From: Archegozetes longisetosus
Taxonomy: Eukaryota > Arthropoda > Arachnida > Sarcoptiformes > Trhypochthoniidae
DNA: 64,000 bases
Assembly (NCBI GenBank): GCA_018873245.2
Contig: JAEMBT020000006.1
Location: 6,717,855-6,781,854, forward strand
Direction of reading: 5' to 3'
Below, piece by piece: positions 1 through 18,041 of the stretch. The translations under genes and the position numbers were made by a program. How positions within the stretch are numbered: position 1 is the stretch's first letter; every line of letters starts with the position of its first letter. The notes beneath the pieces were generated by a model. That model had not been told where the DNA came from, searched no databases, and worked only from the letters and a program-made list of their open reading frames with translations.

Positions 1-6593
<6,593 letters not shown>

Positions 6594-7943
6594 ATCTGCG
6601 TTAATTACTCATTTGGATCTTTACTAAGCTGTGATTGATTCAAATTTGTTGACATTTATTATCTGAAAATGAGCGCAAATATGAATGTAAACAATATTAT
6701 ATTTTGACAAAACCTATAGTAATGTCAACATTTATTGTATTTGAAGGTTAGAGCAAGAGTTTGCGTCAAAACTTTTACCCAATTATTTAAAGTTCAAATC
6801 GATTAAATTACTCATTCACTTTCAATGTCTCCTTATCTTGGAAAAAGATGAATTTATCTTCAAAAAATTGTTACATGTTTTTTTGCTTAATAGAGTGGAT
6901 TTTTCGGGAGAAAAAGCTAATATTCTCGGACCGGGAATCAAGAGTAGACAAGGGTGTTTTCGGACTATTTCAGGCTAAAATCACATAATTTTCAGCTCAA
7001 CACTTTTTTATTTCTATTTCTACAACTTTATAGCAAAACGTTAAAACTAAATACTAAAGTAAAAAAGAAATTGAATAAAAACACGAATTAAAAGTAAGAA
7101 AACTATAAAATTGAATTGCAAGCATTTTTACTAAACTTTCATTTTTAAGGAGTAGTTATTACGAAAGTGTACCCTTATGTCAAATGGTTAGACCTTTCAG
7201 TCTAAACATTTATATATTTCTAATAGTTCTGATTCAGTGTACAAAAATTGGGAATCTTAATGAAAATCTGGGTTAAAAAGTTGAATTTTCGGCAAATTTG
7301 AGAAAAACAATTAATCCATTTTTGATTTTATTAAGTATGGCAATTATATCTATAAAGATTTCCTAAAGTTTAAACAACGTTAAAGAGTTGAGGAATTACC
7401 GATAACTCACTCGATTAATAAATAATGTGTAAAATGACTAAGTAAAACTTTTAATTTCTAAGTCAGAGTATGTTCCCTAAAGTGTTCAAAAGTCGTCCGT
7501 AAACAATGGCTCTTACGAAAGAACGCTAAGTCTAATCATATGATCGCTATAAACTTATTTTTCAGTTAGTACTCACTCCAAATCAGCTCAAACAAAGACT
7601 AATACTTTAAACATGAGAACACCTTATGTTAAAACTTTTAATTTTAGTAAATTTACTAGACTTTCATATAATCATTTGTTTATGTTATTTTTTGATGTAA
7701 AAACACAATCACTTAATTCATAATTAATACGAATTGAGACAAAATATGAGTAGAGTTAGTCATTTATTTAGACTAATGTGTTTTTAGTCGATGTGTTGAG
7801 TGGGTTTGTAAAGCACTTAACCACGCATTGAATGACGTAAGGGTTTGGGTATTGAAAGCGTTGCCATTTGTTAACACTTATTTTAGATTTATTAACATAA
7901 TTTAACTTTTTAATTTATGAATTATTTCAAATTAATTGTATAA
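6594..7943. other. Intergenic, head-to-head fry / CCDC51
   Basis: A 1.35-kb AT-rich stretch between the divergent starts of fry and CCDC51. It must hold the promoters and 5' untranslated sequence of both. I see no long open frame, no RNA gene and no clear repeat, only short A/T-rich runs. Promoter elements cannot be pinned down by eye. Confidence 0.6.
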
Positions 7944-9138
7944 ATGAAAGTAATACCAAACTATGCGAACTCGCTGCTGTTATTTCGACAATTTTTTAAA
8001 AATCGCTTAACTAGTCAAACATTAAATGAAAAAATCAAAAAGGTATTTGATTTTTACGAAGACTTCATTGGTATCAAAGAAGTTAAAAAAACACAAGAAA
8101 GCGTTCTCGATGTAAGTTATTACTAGTTATTATTAATTATAATTTAAATGAATAATAAAATCTAAATTTAATGAATAGATTGAATCAAAGTTTGTCGAGT
8201 CGAGTAAAGCCAGACGTAAAACACAAAGTGAAATGATTGGATTACAGGAACAGCTCAAACAAATCAGACAAAAATTAGGTTCAAGTCCATTCACTATTCG
8301 TATTAATTATATTCTAATTGATGAACCATCAAATGATGATATTTTTGAGTTAACGCTACAGACCTCATATGAATTACTTTGATTAATACTCTTTTACTGA
8401 TTTTATAGATTTATCATTTATACACTATGATAATGAATTTGAATTTTGTTTTAACATGATTGTTTTGCAAATACTTTCAACAGATTCTACTCATAGGAGT
8501 GATGAGTCGTATTTGCCTCTCATTACAAAAGAACACCAACTGATCAAAAGTGAGATCCAAATGATTAATTCTTTGCGAACTCTTGAAGAGAATGAAAGGG
8601 ACTTGTTTTCTCAATTTTCACAAAAACTAAGAGATGCCCACGAAGTAATGATTTCTCCTTTATTTTTTAGCCTTATTTTCCATTCAATAATTGATGAAAC
8701 ATTTAAATCTATTTAAAGGTGGAAAGACTACGTCAAGAAAGGACCAAATATCTATCAGTGATCGGATCCATTATAGGTGCATGTCTTGGGATTATAGCCA
8801 CGAGTATTAATTATGCGTTGAAAAGAAAAGATTTCAATGAAATAGTAAAAATGATTGAAAGTCAATCTCTAAATAATAATTCTTCTAGTATAGCAGATAA
8901 TTCATTATCCAGTGAGTCATATCCACAGAACCCTACTTCCAATGCGATAAGTTTAGCCAAAGTATCGACTGGAACGCAAACTGATAACAAAAATGAGGGT
9001 AAAATCGTCGAAGTAATAACAATAACGCAGACTGATTTAGAGTATAAAATGAAAATAAATTCTTTAACTACTGTTGTGGCTACTTATGCTTTAATTGCTA
9101 TTACATTACCAATTATTTTAAGACTATTTAATGATTGA
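7944..9138 (+). CDS. CCDC51: CCDC51 / MITOK, mitochondrial potassium channel subunit
   Basis: Homologue of CCDC51 (MITOK), known in mammals as the pore-forming subunit of the inner-membrane ATP-sensitive K+ channel, partnered by ABCB8. Four exons: 7944-8111, 8179-8278, 8484-8644 and 8719-9138, giving 282 residues (human 411). Family signatures are FYEDFIGIKEVKKTQ at residues about 38-52, a charged coiled coil, FSQFSQKLRDAHE, then RQERTKYLSVIGS leading into the first membrane segment (about 150-170). A second hydrophobic segment, VVATYALIAITLPIILRLF, is at the extreme C-terminus. The N-terminus is basic and hydrophobic, in keeping with mitochondrial import. The linker between membrane segments is Ser/Asn-rich and shorter than in vertebrates. 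The exon 2 donor (G|GTTCAA) is poor; that junction is set by homology and could be off by a few codons. Tail-to-tail with CDIN1. Confidence 0.88.
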
Positions 9139-9287
9139 ACATTTGAGACCAATTGACTTATGACAAATAAGGAATTTCTTCTTCTATTTCACACGTCAAT
9201 TATTGTTCGATAGCGCTTCAATAATCTATTTTTGATTGTGAGTTAATTTTTTGTATATAAATTATGTTAACTTTGTTTGAAATTACT

Positions 9288-9293
9288 AATAAA
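9288..9293 (+). terminator. Putative polyadenylation signal of CCDC51
   Basis: AATAAA on the + strand 150 bp after the CCDC51 stop codon. Positioned plausibly for cleavage at about 9,305-9,320. Such hexamers are common in AT-rich DNA, so this is only suggestive. Confidence 0.4.
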
Positions 9294-9329
9294 GCTAGAG
9301 AATAGTTTGTCAACATCTCTAAATATGCA

Positions 9330-9335
9330 TTTATT
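9330..9335 (-). terminator. Putative polyadenylation signal of CDIN1
   Basis: AATAAA on the - strand (TTTATT on +), 137 bp past the CDIN1 stop. With the oppositely oriented signal at 9288-9293 it implies that the two convergent transcripts end within the same short 333-bp gap and may overlap by a few bases. Confidence 0.4.
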
Positions 9336-9471
9336 TTAAAATACTAAAATTGTTCAACATTAAAAACAGTTTTAATGAATATATATTCTAAAACATTTGT
9401 ATGATTAGTCAAAACAAACAAAATATTAAGAAATTTTTCAGTCACTACTTTAAGCTTAGAATCAGTTGGCT

Positions 9472-10398
9472 TCATTTATGTTGAGTAATTTTCGGAAACT
9501 TATCAGCTATTACAATATTTTGACTGAACTTTCCGGTAACATCGCGTACAAATCCGTGTTTATATAAGACAAGTCCATTTCCGAATCTGTTTATGTAGGA
9601 AGAAAACTGATTGTTATAGTAGTCTGAATGACATTCGATTGAAGCGAAAAGAGATTTGCATTCAACCCAAGTGATCACTACATTCTCGTAGTCTGACTCA
9701 TCATTCGATTGAATCGGTTGTGTTGAGTCTTCATTAAGACATTGGTTAAATTTAATCAAGTTAATGATGAATTTGTTGTGTTTATTTATATTGAGAATAA
9801 TTGGTAAATTGAGTCTGAAGTCAGGGGTCACGTCAAAGCTATTAGATCTTAAGTCTCGTTCAGTCATATAAGATATATTGTTATTCTTCAAATGTTGGCT
9901 GATCTCTGATTCGAAGACAAGTCCGCTGTTGTTTGTGATGTGATTAGCGTGATTGCCATAAATGACATCATTTAAATTACAAATCATTACTTCAAAAGCA
10001 AGTCTTCCATTGTTAATTAAACTGCTATTCGTAAAACATTTCTTAGCTTTGGTTTTGTCGTAATTGCTTTGATACTGAAGAACGTGTTGCGCAACAATCG
10101 CAGCACTTATTCCATAGTCTTTGGCCAAACACAGCAATGATTTGTTATCGTTATTAATCCACTGGTTAATAATTGAAATCCAATTGACTTTAGGAATAGT
10201 TGAACGCATTTGGCGCTGAAATTCATATCCAACTAAGCTATAAATCATTGGTTGAGTTATTGAGTTTTCATCATTTGAAGAACTGTTCTGACAAAACATT
10301 TCAACCAATTGATTGATAATTGCTCGCAAATCAATACCATATTTAGCTCTCAATAGTCTATAATTATCTAAAATGTAATTATATTGTTCTAATTTCAT
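9472..10398 (-). CDS. CDIN1: CDIN1 (C15orf41) homologue, PD-(D/E)XK nuclease-like
   Basis: Homologue of CDAN1-interacting nuclease 1, a predicted PD-(D/E)XK nuclease that binds Codanin-1; human mutations cause congenital dyserythropoietic anaemia type I. Single exon, 308 residues. The ATG at 10398 was chosen because the longer open frame starts only at a TTG four codons upstream. The N-terminal half is helical with a degenerate helix-turn-helix region. The nuclease core shows SEISQHLKNNNISYMTERDL, then the acidic motif VTPDFRL (about 198-204) and the E-x-K motif WVECKSLF (about 245-252). It ends with YINRFGNGLVLYKHGFV, which is diagnostic of the family. Between the two catalytic strands lies an insertion of about 35 Asn/Ser/Asp-rich residues compared with human (281 residues). 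Catalytic residues look intact. Head-to-head with DET1. Confidence 0.9.
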   Translation of the reverse strand: MKLEQYNYILDNYRLLRAKYGIDLRAIINQLVEMFCQNSSSNDENSITQPMIYSLVGYEFQRQMRSTIPKVNWISIINQWINNDNKSLLCLAKDYGISAAIVAQHVLQYQSNYDKTKAKKCFTNSSLINNGRLAFEVMICNLNDVIYGNHANHITNNSGLVFESEISQHLKNNNISYMTERDLRSNSFDVTPDFRLNLPIILNINKHNKFIINLIKFNQCLNEDSTQPIQSNDESDYENVVITWVECKSLFASIECHSDYYNNQFSSYINRFGNGLVLYKHGFVRDVTGKFSQNIVIADKFPKITQHK

Positions 10399-11076
10399 AT
10401 TTATATTCAATTAAATAATTAGTAGTAAAAATGGATTTGAAAAGAGAACAGAAGTGAAGCGCGGATTTAGTTCAAAACAAAAACAGCTGATTATTTCCCA
10501 AATAGAGGTCTTTCATAAATAATCAATAAATTGAATTAAATATATTAGTAGCATTTAAATTATGATCTGTTCAGGTCCAACTTACAACTATTAGATGAAA
10601 AGTGATCATATTGACGATTAATTAGATTGTTTTAGTTAAAAATTGTTCAACAAGTAAATTGTAGGTGAATTGCTTGGATGAATAACAAAGGGAAGGATTG
10701 AAATATTGACTGCCAACATCTCTAAAAGCACTTTTAGTGACGTTTTAGGTTTTGTTTACAATAGTTTGTCATAAGTGTTACTATTGTGTTGAGATTTGTG
10801 GCAATTAAAATTAACTACCACTAAACAATTGGGTATTTTTGTATTTATTTTAATAAAACTATAGAATTGACTGAGTTTTTGAGAAAGTATCGATAAATCT
10901 ATTTATTTGTTAAATAAGTATTTGCATTGTGCCATAATTCAAAACTCATTACTCATTAAAATGTTTGCATCAACACTGTTGTAATCGTTTTAATTGTTGT
11001 CAAATTATTCGAAACGTTCGTTAACTGTATTAATACTTAACTATAAATATAAGAAAAGAAGTAAACGTTAAGAAAC
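10399..11076. promoter_or_regulatory. Shared 5' region between CDIN1 (-) and DET1 (+)
   Basis: A 678-bp AT-rich interval between two divergent start codons; it must contain both 5' UTRs and promoters. No obvious motif or repeat stands out. The role is inferred from gene arrangement only. Confidence 0.45.
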
Positions 11077-13060
11077 ATGTGTCAAAACTGTGAAAATTGT
11101 CCTCATAACAATTCAACAAATATCAGTAACAATAATGTGATAAGAGGTGATAACACAAATAATTGTAACGAAAATGAGGTCAACAGAAAAACTGATAAAT
11201 TGAGTCCAACAAAACGTAGTTTCGATCAATCAGAAGAGGATCAGTTTAACGAATGGGAAGGAATCAAAAAACGACGTATTTCTCCTCAGAATATAGTGAT
11301 TCGTTTGCATAGACGGGAAATATATAGTTGTCGTCAAAACAGATCCCAATTCAATGTTTTGCGTGCATTCCATCAGAACATTCCTCCAAACTTCACAATT
11401 GTCAACATCGAAAAGCCTCCATGTTTTCTAAGAAAGTTCACTCCTGACGGGCGATATCTGTTGGCATTCAGTGCCGATCAGACATGTATTGAGATCTATG
11501 AATATCGCGGGCCGTCTGCTGGTTCTTATCTATTACGGGATGTGCCGTCGAGTCAAGAGTACACAACTAATGGGAACGACGAACAATCAGTCCGTCTGAA
11601 GAGTAAAATATTCGATTCATTTTTCAAACTGAAACATGTGGTGAATGTCGCCACAAACGGTGAGCAACTGAATCGCGAGTGCAGCCTATTTACAGACGAC
11701 AGCCGTTATGTGATCGTGGGTTCGGCTGCCTTTATTCCCGATGAGTCTCCGCCTGTCTTTTTCGATATTTATCGCAACAACGAATCGGTGTCTCCCACTT
11801 CTAGATCTCCTCTCGAAGACTATTCCTTGCATTTGATAGATATCGTGAACGGAAGAGTTTGTGATAAACGAATTTTCAAAACAGACAAAATATTTTTGTC
11901 TCACAATCAGGGAATCTATTTATATCAGAACACTTTGGCAGTACTTTCAGTACAACATCAAACTATTCATATCTTTCAAATATCAAAAGACGGACAATTC
12001 ATCGATGCCAAAAGTATTGGTAGATTCTGTTATGAGGACGACGAGTTTCTCGTTTCTTCGGCTGCGACCAGAGAAAGGTCTGGAGCTGCAGGCCGACAGT
12101 CGACTACAGTTCGACCCTTTCGTGAAGTCACTATTAATGCACTGAAACATCGATTAATGGTATTTCTGTACAGAAAAGCCGAACAAGAAAGTCGGTTAAG
12201 TGGTAATTACGTGCCTATCAGACGATTCTTCCAAAATTTTGATCAGTTTTGTTCACTTCGGATATGGAAAATGCAACTGTTGGATGAAAATCATTTGTTA
12301 TTGAAATACGCCAGCGAAGAAGTCATTACTTTGCGTTTGTCTGACTTGAATAGTCCGCCTTCGATTTTTGTTGTTTACAATATGATCACCAGTCAAGTCA
12401 TTTCTGTCTTTGAAAACACATCCGAAGAATTTTTAGAACTTTTTGAAAGCTTTTGTGACTTATATCGTAATTCTTCGTTACGAAATCCGTCGCAACTCAT
12501 TTGTTCGCCTTCTAATAACATCCATTCGAGACTTATTCAGCAGAGATTTAAACAAACCATTATAAACGCTCGTAATGGTGGGCATACTGAAGCGGTTCGA
12601 AGATTATTAGCTCAATTGCCAATAAGTGCTCAATCATACACTTGCAGGTAGTTTTTGGGGGTTCATTTCACAGTCTCTTTCAGTATTCCCTAACTTATTC
12701 CCACTATTTCCTGAATAAGATAATCTTATTTTCGAATAAAAAAATCTAGATATAATCACACAATTTTGAATATTTTGCAGCCCTTATTTGGACTTATCAT
12801 TATTCAGTTATGACGATAAATGGATATCAGTTATGGAAAGACCGAAAGCTTGTGGCGATCATCCAATTCGGTTCTATGCCAGAGACTCAGGTCTTTTGAG
12901 ATTTAAAATATACGCTGGACTACAAAATCGTAGTTCAGGTTCATCTGCCCGAAGACTAGTCGCTTTCACATTACATCCTTCAGATCCATTTGTGATTAGT
13001 GTGCAAAGAACTAATGCTGAATATGTGGTCAATTTGCACGTCAGACACTTCAACTTATGA
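11077..13060 (+). CDS. DET1: DET1 homologue, CRL4 ubiquitin-ligase adaptor
   Basis: De-etiolated-1 works with DDB1, DDA1 and COP1 in cullin-4 ubiquitin ligases; in mammals the complex targets transcription factors such as c-Jun. Two exons, 11077-12647 and 12781-13060, joined across a 133-bp intron (phase 2, AG|GTAGTT ... TTGCAG|C), encode 616 residues; human DET1 has 550. Matches are continuous: [132 protein letters not shown] and [10 protein letters not shown] at the C-terminus. The first 75 or so residues are an Asn/Ser-rich extension with three closely spaced cysteines near the start. It is longer than the vertebrate N-terminus and probably disordered. Identification is secure. Confidence 0.95.
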
Positions 13061-14396
13061 TCAAATATATTACTAGTACTTTAATTTAATTTGTAATTTA
13101 AATATAGCTATCTTTAATATAAACTATATTTGTTGTAATAATCATTGAAATTTAAATTAAATTAGAATAATATCCCAATTAATAGAACTAATAAAATAAG
13201 CGCAACTTTTATATGAATTAAACGCTTGACTTTTGTACTAACTAACTATCATCTTTATGCTAATGCATGCAACTGTAATAAACAAAACATTGAAGTTTCA
13301 TTTTGAAATTCAACTTTTAATTAAATAACTATGTTTTACAATCAATAGAATACTGATATATTGCTTTAAATTTAAACAATAAAAATATCAACAGTTAATA
13401 AGAACAATAACTATTACTCAGAATTGATAGTATTTGAAGTAACAATCTGAAATCGAACTTAAAGGCTTCAATTTATATAGAGAGTTATGAGTTGAATATA
13501 TTGATTATCATAAATTGCATTAAATTAATGGCATTTGTTATTATTTTCGGTGTACAATACGACATCAAAGTTTAAAATAGTTCAGTATATTATATATACT
13601 CTTATAGAGATCATAAAGGATGGAATAATACTTGTAATTATTATTTCATAAATATCTCATATCAACAAACATGGATTAATATACGGTATTTGAAGACACT
13701 CTAATTCTATATCATATTTGAATTTGTTTGAAATAATAAAAATATAATTTCAATATTGATATTTCATGGTTTTGTATGTGATACTGCCTGATATTCAATC
13801 CGGAACAGAAAATAATGCTAGTTCAATAATTGATGAGTTTATTATATAGTAAGCACCAAATATTGTATTAATAATTGATAATATTCTGATATTTTCAATC
13901 TTAAATAAGATAAGAATCACACATTTATATCGATTGCACTGATTTTCGACCAATAAATTTAGAAGTTATCGAATTTGGGGACTAACTCAAACTCATACTC
14001 GCACTAATTTAACTCAAAAAATAGTTTTGATTTATCGTTAGTTAAGCCTTATTGTTATCATTTTAAATAAAATCATTCAAATCAATAACTATTGAAGTTA
14101 TCTATAAAGAAAACTTTGAACAAATGCTTCACAGAAACTGTGATAATTATAATAAATTCAATTATTAAGTCAGTTAATGAGCAAATAAATGGCAGTTTCT
14201 GTGGTAAAACCAATTCAAAAACTGATAATCAATGATCTTTGGTAAAAATAATGCATTAATAGAATGATCAAAATGCAAGTTTCAAAATAGTAACTTCTAT
14301 TTGATTAAAATTGAAAACAAGAATAATTATTAAATTACCCAAAACGGGCACCAAATAGAACATGTCAAAGGCTATGCAGAGAGCATTAAATCGTTT
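13061..14396. other. Intergenic, tail-to-tail DET1 / endophilin A
   Basis: A 1.3-kb, very AT-rich stretch between two convergent genes. Apart from 3' UTR sequence and the AATAAA noted for DET1, I see nothing that looks like a gene or repeat family. Confidence 0.55.
13190..13195 (+). terminator. Putative polyadenylation signal of DET1
   Basis: AATAAA 130 bp downstream of the DET1 stop codon on the same strand. Suggestive only, given the base composition. Confidence 0.35.
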
Positions 14397-17055
14397 TTAA
14401 TGTCCTAACGGTACCAACACTTGGACGTAACTAACAGGAAATAATCCATTCCGTCCATTAAGAGTGCCGTCAAACCAATTATCGTCGATTTGGCTGTTAA
14501 GTTGAATTATATCTCCTTCGTTGAAAGACAATTCGTTATCATTTTCAGGCTCAAAATCGTATAATGCTTGACAGCAGGGGCCACGTTGTACTGGAGATCG
14601 AGCTGGAGAACGAACAGGAGAAGGAAGTGGTGATGCTATATGTTTCAATATTGGTTAGATAAAAGTCAAAAGTCGGAAAATCAAAGCATTAGATAGATTG
14701 CAACAAATCTGAGCATCATTATTATCAGTACCGTTTGGAGAACGCATAGTTGAGTTAGCTTTAGTAGTGTCTAAGTATAGATTAGAAGGTTTCGTTGGAG
14801 TTTCAGCAGGAGATACTTTCACATTGAAAAGCATAGAAAAGCTTTCGGTTAGTATAAAGATTTGATTTAAAGTCTAAGAAATATAGTATAAACATTTGAT
14901 GCCTAAAAGCAAAGCCCATAACCAACAATCGATAGGATATGACAACAAGAGTAGAGTAGAGATCTTTCGAATGAGTAGTAGTTTTGAAATAAGTTAACAA
15001 TAAAGAAAATATGCAGAAAATCAACTAACACAAATAGAGGTTGGGTTAATCAGAATGAAACAAGAATGAGTTAATAAATGACTAATAATATTACAATGGT
15101 TACGATCGTGATGATTGTTGGTAATGGTTTTACCATTGAGCAAATGGGCGCTAGTGCTAATAGGATTGTAAAATTGTCCATTAAATGATGCACCATTATA
15201 TTGTCCAATAGCATCTCCTGGAGATAAGTCATCGTGTGCTGTACCAACATTTAAGTTCAATTCATGCAATTTTTTCGGTATATACGGTTGATAGTGCTTA
15301 ACTGCGGCTTCGTTTTTCCTTAAAAACAACATTTGATTGAATAAATTTTGATGGATTTATTGCCGTTACTTTATGTGACATGAGGTAGATGTAGTGCAAT
15401 AAAGAAATAAGAACTTACTGTTCCATTAGTCTAGAAGTGAGACTCTCTAAAATGTTGGCGCATTGGCTGTGATACTCATATAGGGCTTCAGATAAAGCAG
15501 CGATTTGTGAAACTTGTTCCACATCATTCTGTAATAGATTATGCATTCCCATTGAGGCCAAATTGAACGATTCTTCAAACTTGTCTTCCGCTAATTTTAT
15601 ATCATCATCGCTTATATGCGTTCCTTTTAGTTTCTTTCTCTTTTTGCAGTCATAATCAAGTCGTCTTCCCTCAAGTTTTTTTCTGTGATGCTTAAGATTC
15701 AATTACGAGTTTATTAGTTTAAAACATTTCCAGCTATTCTTAACTTAGAGCTAATACCATAACGTCTTTCAAATCCTTGGACTGCAAATGCGTTAGAGGT
15801 TCCAAAAAATTCTGTTTGACATTGTCTTCGAGCGCGTATTTGATTTCTGCCATTTCTTTTAAGGCTTCTCCCATTTCAATAAGGCTTTGGGCTATAAATG
15901 GTTTTTAAGTTTTGTGTAATATTTGGTGACTTTTCTGCTCAGACATACCGAAAGATGAGTCATCTCCCAAATCTCTACCGAATTTACACATGGAGTCCCC
16001 TAAAGTTCCCTCAGGTTGAGGATAGCTGTGCGTTTTGGATCCCTTTATTTTCGAACTAACAGATAACTTGGCGCGAGTGGCTATCAGTGTAAACATAGTT
16101 TTCAATTTTGTTAGTATTTGTTCGAAGCGTTATATCAAACAATTAAATGTTTCTAAAATATATACCAGGATTCGGTTGTAAATATTCTTTAGTTTTATTC
16201 AACAAATCATCGACTAATTCATTGGTTAAGTCAGTTTTCTATAAATATCGAAAATATGACACAAATTGATAATCGATTCGAGTGTAGGATTAAATGAAAT
16301 GAAATGGAATTACCCTTTCCATAAGAGTGAAATCATCGGTGAATTTAGTTCCTTCTGCGCCACCAATTTTTTCACTGACATACTAAAACAAGTGATTGAT
16401 TGTTATCAATTTACTATTGAATTGAAAATAGAACTGAAAAATTGTTAGAGTTCTCGCGACAATTGGTCTGGTAAACCCTTTATTCTCAATGTTATCTATT
16501 TATAACTTTACGTAAGTAAAATCTAATTAACGCTATGATTGCCTTTGTATTTGACTTTGAAATTTTCAAAATTATCTTTCCCACTAATTGTATTGACGAT
16601 TATTTCAGGTTCTAACGATTAATCCAAATAATTAACGACTAGGTTTAGCACTAATTCAAGTGTTGTTACGATTAGATAAGAATATGTGATAAAAAAGTGC
16701 AATATTAGGGAAAATAAAAATCATCATCAATTAGGTTAATTTGTACTAACACAAATTTTGATTAACCGACACTCATTAGAACAGCTTTTACTCAATTAGA
16801 TAGCTTTAGTTTGAGGTGGACGTAAACAAAGTTGAGGATCAAAAACATTAGAATAATTAAAGTAATTATATGAATGAAGGTCTAATGGATTCTATATTAA
16901 AAGCCAAATAATCAATAGTTGACTAAAAATTGAGCTGATTTTGGTTGAAAACGCGCTCAAGTTAAATAAGAGTTAAGTGAAATATAATGAAGGATATGAT
17001 TGATTAATACCTGATTTGCTTTATTCAATTGTTTTTTAAAACCAGCCAAAGCCAT
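14397..17055 (-). CDS. EndoA: Endophilin A (BAR + SH3)
   Basis: Endophilin A bends membrane during clathrin-mediated and fast endocytosis and recruits dynamin and synaptojanin through its SH3 domain. Nine exons: 17055-17011, 16382-16314, 16238-16166, 16080-15949, 15891-15758, 15690-15419, 15318-15134, 14815-14732 and 14635-14397. They close exactly to 410 residues. The amphipathic helix [15 protein letters not shown] is encoded alone by exon 1. The BAR domain (about 6-242) shows [52 protein letters not shown] and [15 protein letters not shown] flexible Pro/Ser/Arg linker follows, with three SPxR-type repeats ([11 protein letters not shown]). The SH3 domain (about 352-408) has [15 protein letters not shown], the DDNW tryptophan and GLFPVSYV. 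Reading past the exon 7 donor would add an Asn/His-rich tail and truncate before SH3; I take this as intron sequence. Confidence 0.95.
16383..17010 (-). other. Endophilin A intron 1
   Basis: A 628-bp intron between the exon for the amphipathic helix and the rest of the BAR domain, with donor GTATTA and a GTTTTAG acceptor. No internal gene is visible. Confidence 0.6.
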
Positions 17056-18041
17056 ATTTGGATCAGTTGTGCAAAGACTCGAACACTAAAACACTTATAG
17101 ATATATAATAATGTTCGTAATAGAATTACTATATATATAGTTCGGTTATATTTATCACACGATCTCTATATACTTCTCAGTTATTTAATTCAATTAATAG
17201 TTTTATAGTTTGCTCTATTTTAACAGACTAGTTGACAAAATTTCAAAACAAAATTTCAAAACAAATATTCAGAAGCAAATTGAAAACCATGAAAATTCAA
17301 TGAGAGTCAGGGCTATGTAAATAGACGATATTAAATTTGAAGTCTATTTTATCAGTTGTATCACTGGCTATGATTAAAGTGTTGGGTATTGACATTATGG
17401 CATATAAACGCGTATAAACGCAAATGATAGCCGCGAAGCACAACTTTTCGTACTGGCAGTGTTTCCAATAACATTGTCAACCAATGAAATGACCCTAAAC
17501 TAAATGGGACGCAACTTAGCGCAACTTCATTTACGCCCTAATGCATCATAACTTAGTGAACCGAAACCGAAAATTATTTCAATTTTTAATTTCTTAATTA
17601 CCACTATCTGATGAACACTTTCAATTGATAAGATTCTGATTTTGAATACTTTCAAAAATGAGCAGTTACTTTGTGAAAACGCGATTTTCGTCATTTAAAG
17701 TTTAGTTAATGATCAATAATTGAGTGTAAGTAAAGACCTCTACTGTATATGAATAGTAAACAAACTATTGGAATGACAATAAAGTGAGTGAACGTTGAAG
17801 TGCTATCATACTAATAAATGTTATAACATTTTATTAAAATACTACGAAAACTTACACAAATAATACCGTTGCTTCAATCTAATGATTGAACAGTTTATCA
17901 AACGCAAACTTAGAACTAATGTAAAACTTGCCTCAACTACAATACATTTAAACATTTATTGAGTTGCAAGTCGGTCTTCAATTCAAGCTATTTGGCGACT
18001 ATTTATATACATATTTATTAAAAGACATATCTAAGCAAATT
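17056..18041. promoter_or_regulatory. Intergenic, head-to-head endophilin A / GOLM
   Basis: A 986-bp interval between divergent starts, so it carries both promoters. A small duplication of about 13 bp (AAAATTTCAAAAC, twice) lies near 17,240-17,270. No other structure was recognised. Confidence 0.45.

Noticed and set aside
15021-15133. Readthrough of endophilin exon 7 giving an Asn/His-rich tail and stop
   Set aside because: A good donor (G|GTAAAA) in the correct phase joins to exons that complete the linker and SH3 domain with exact closure of the frame.
17964-18041. Upstream extension of the GOLM protein by 26 codons
   Set aside because: Starts at TTG. The ATG at 18042 gives the short basic cytosolic tail typical of the family.
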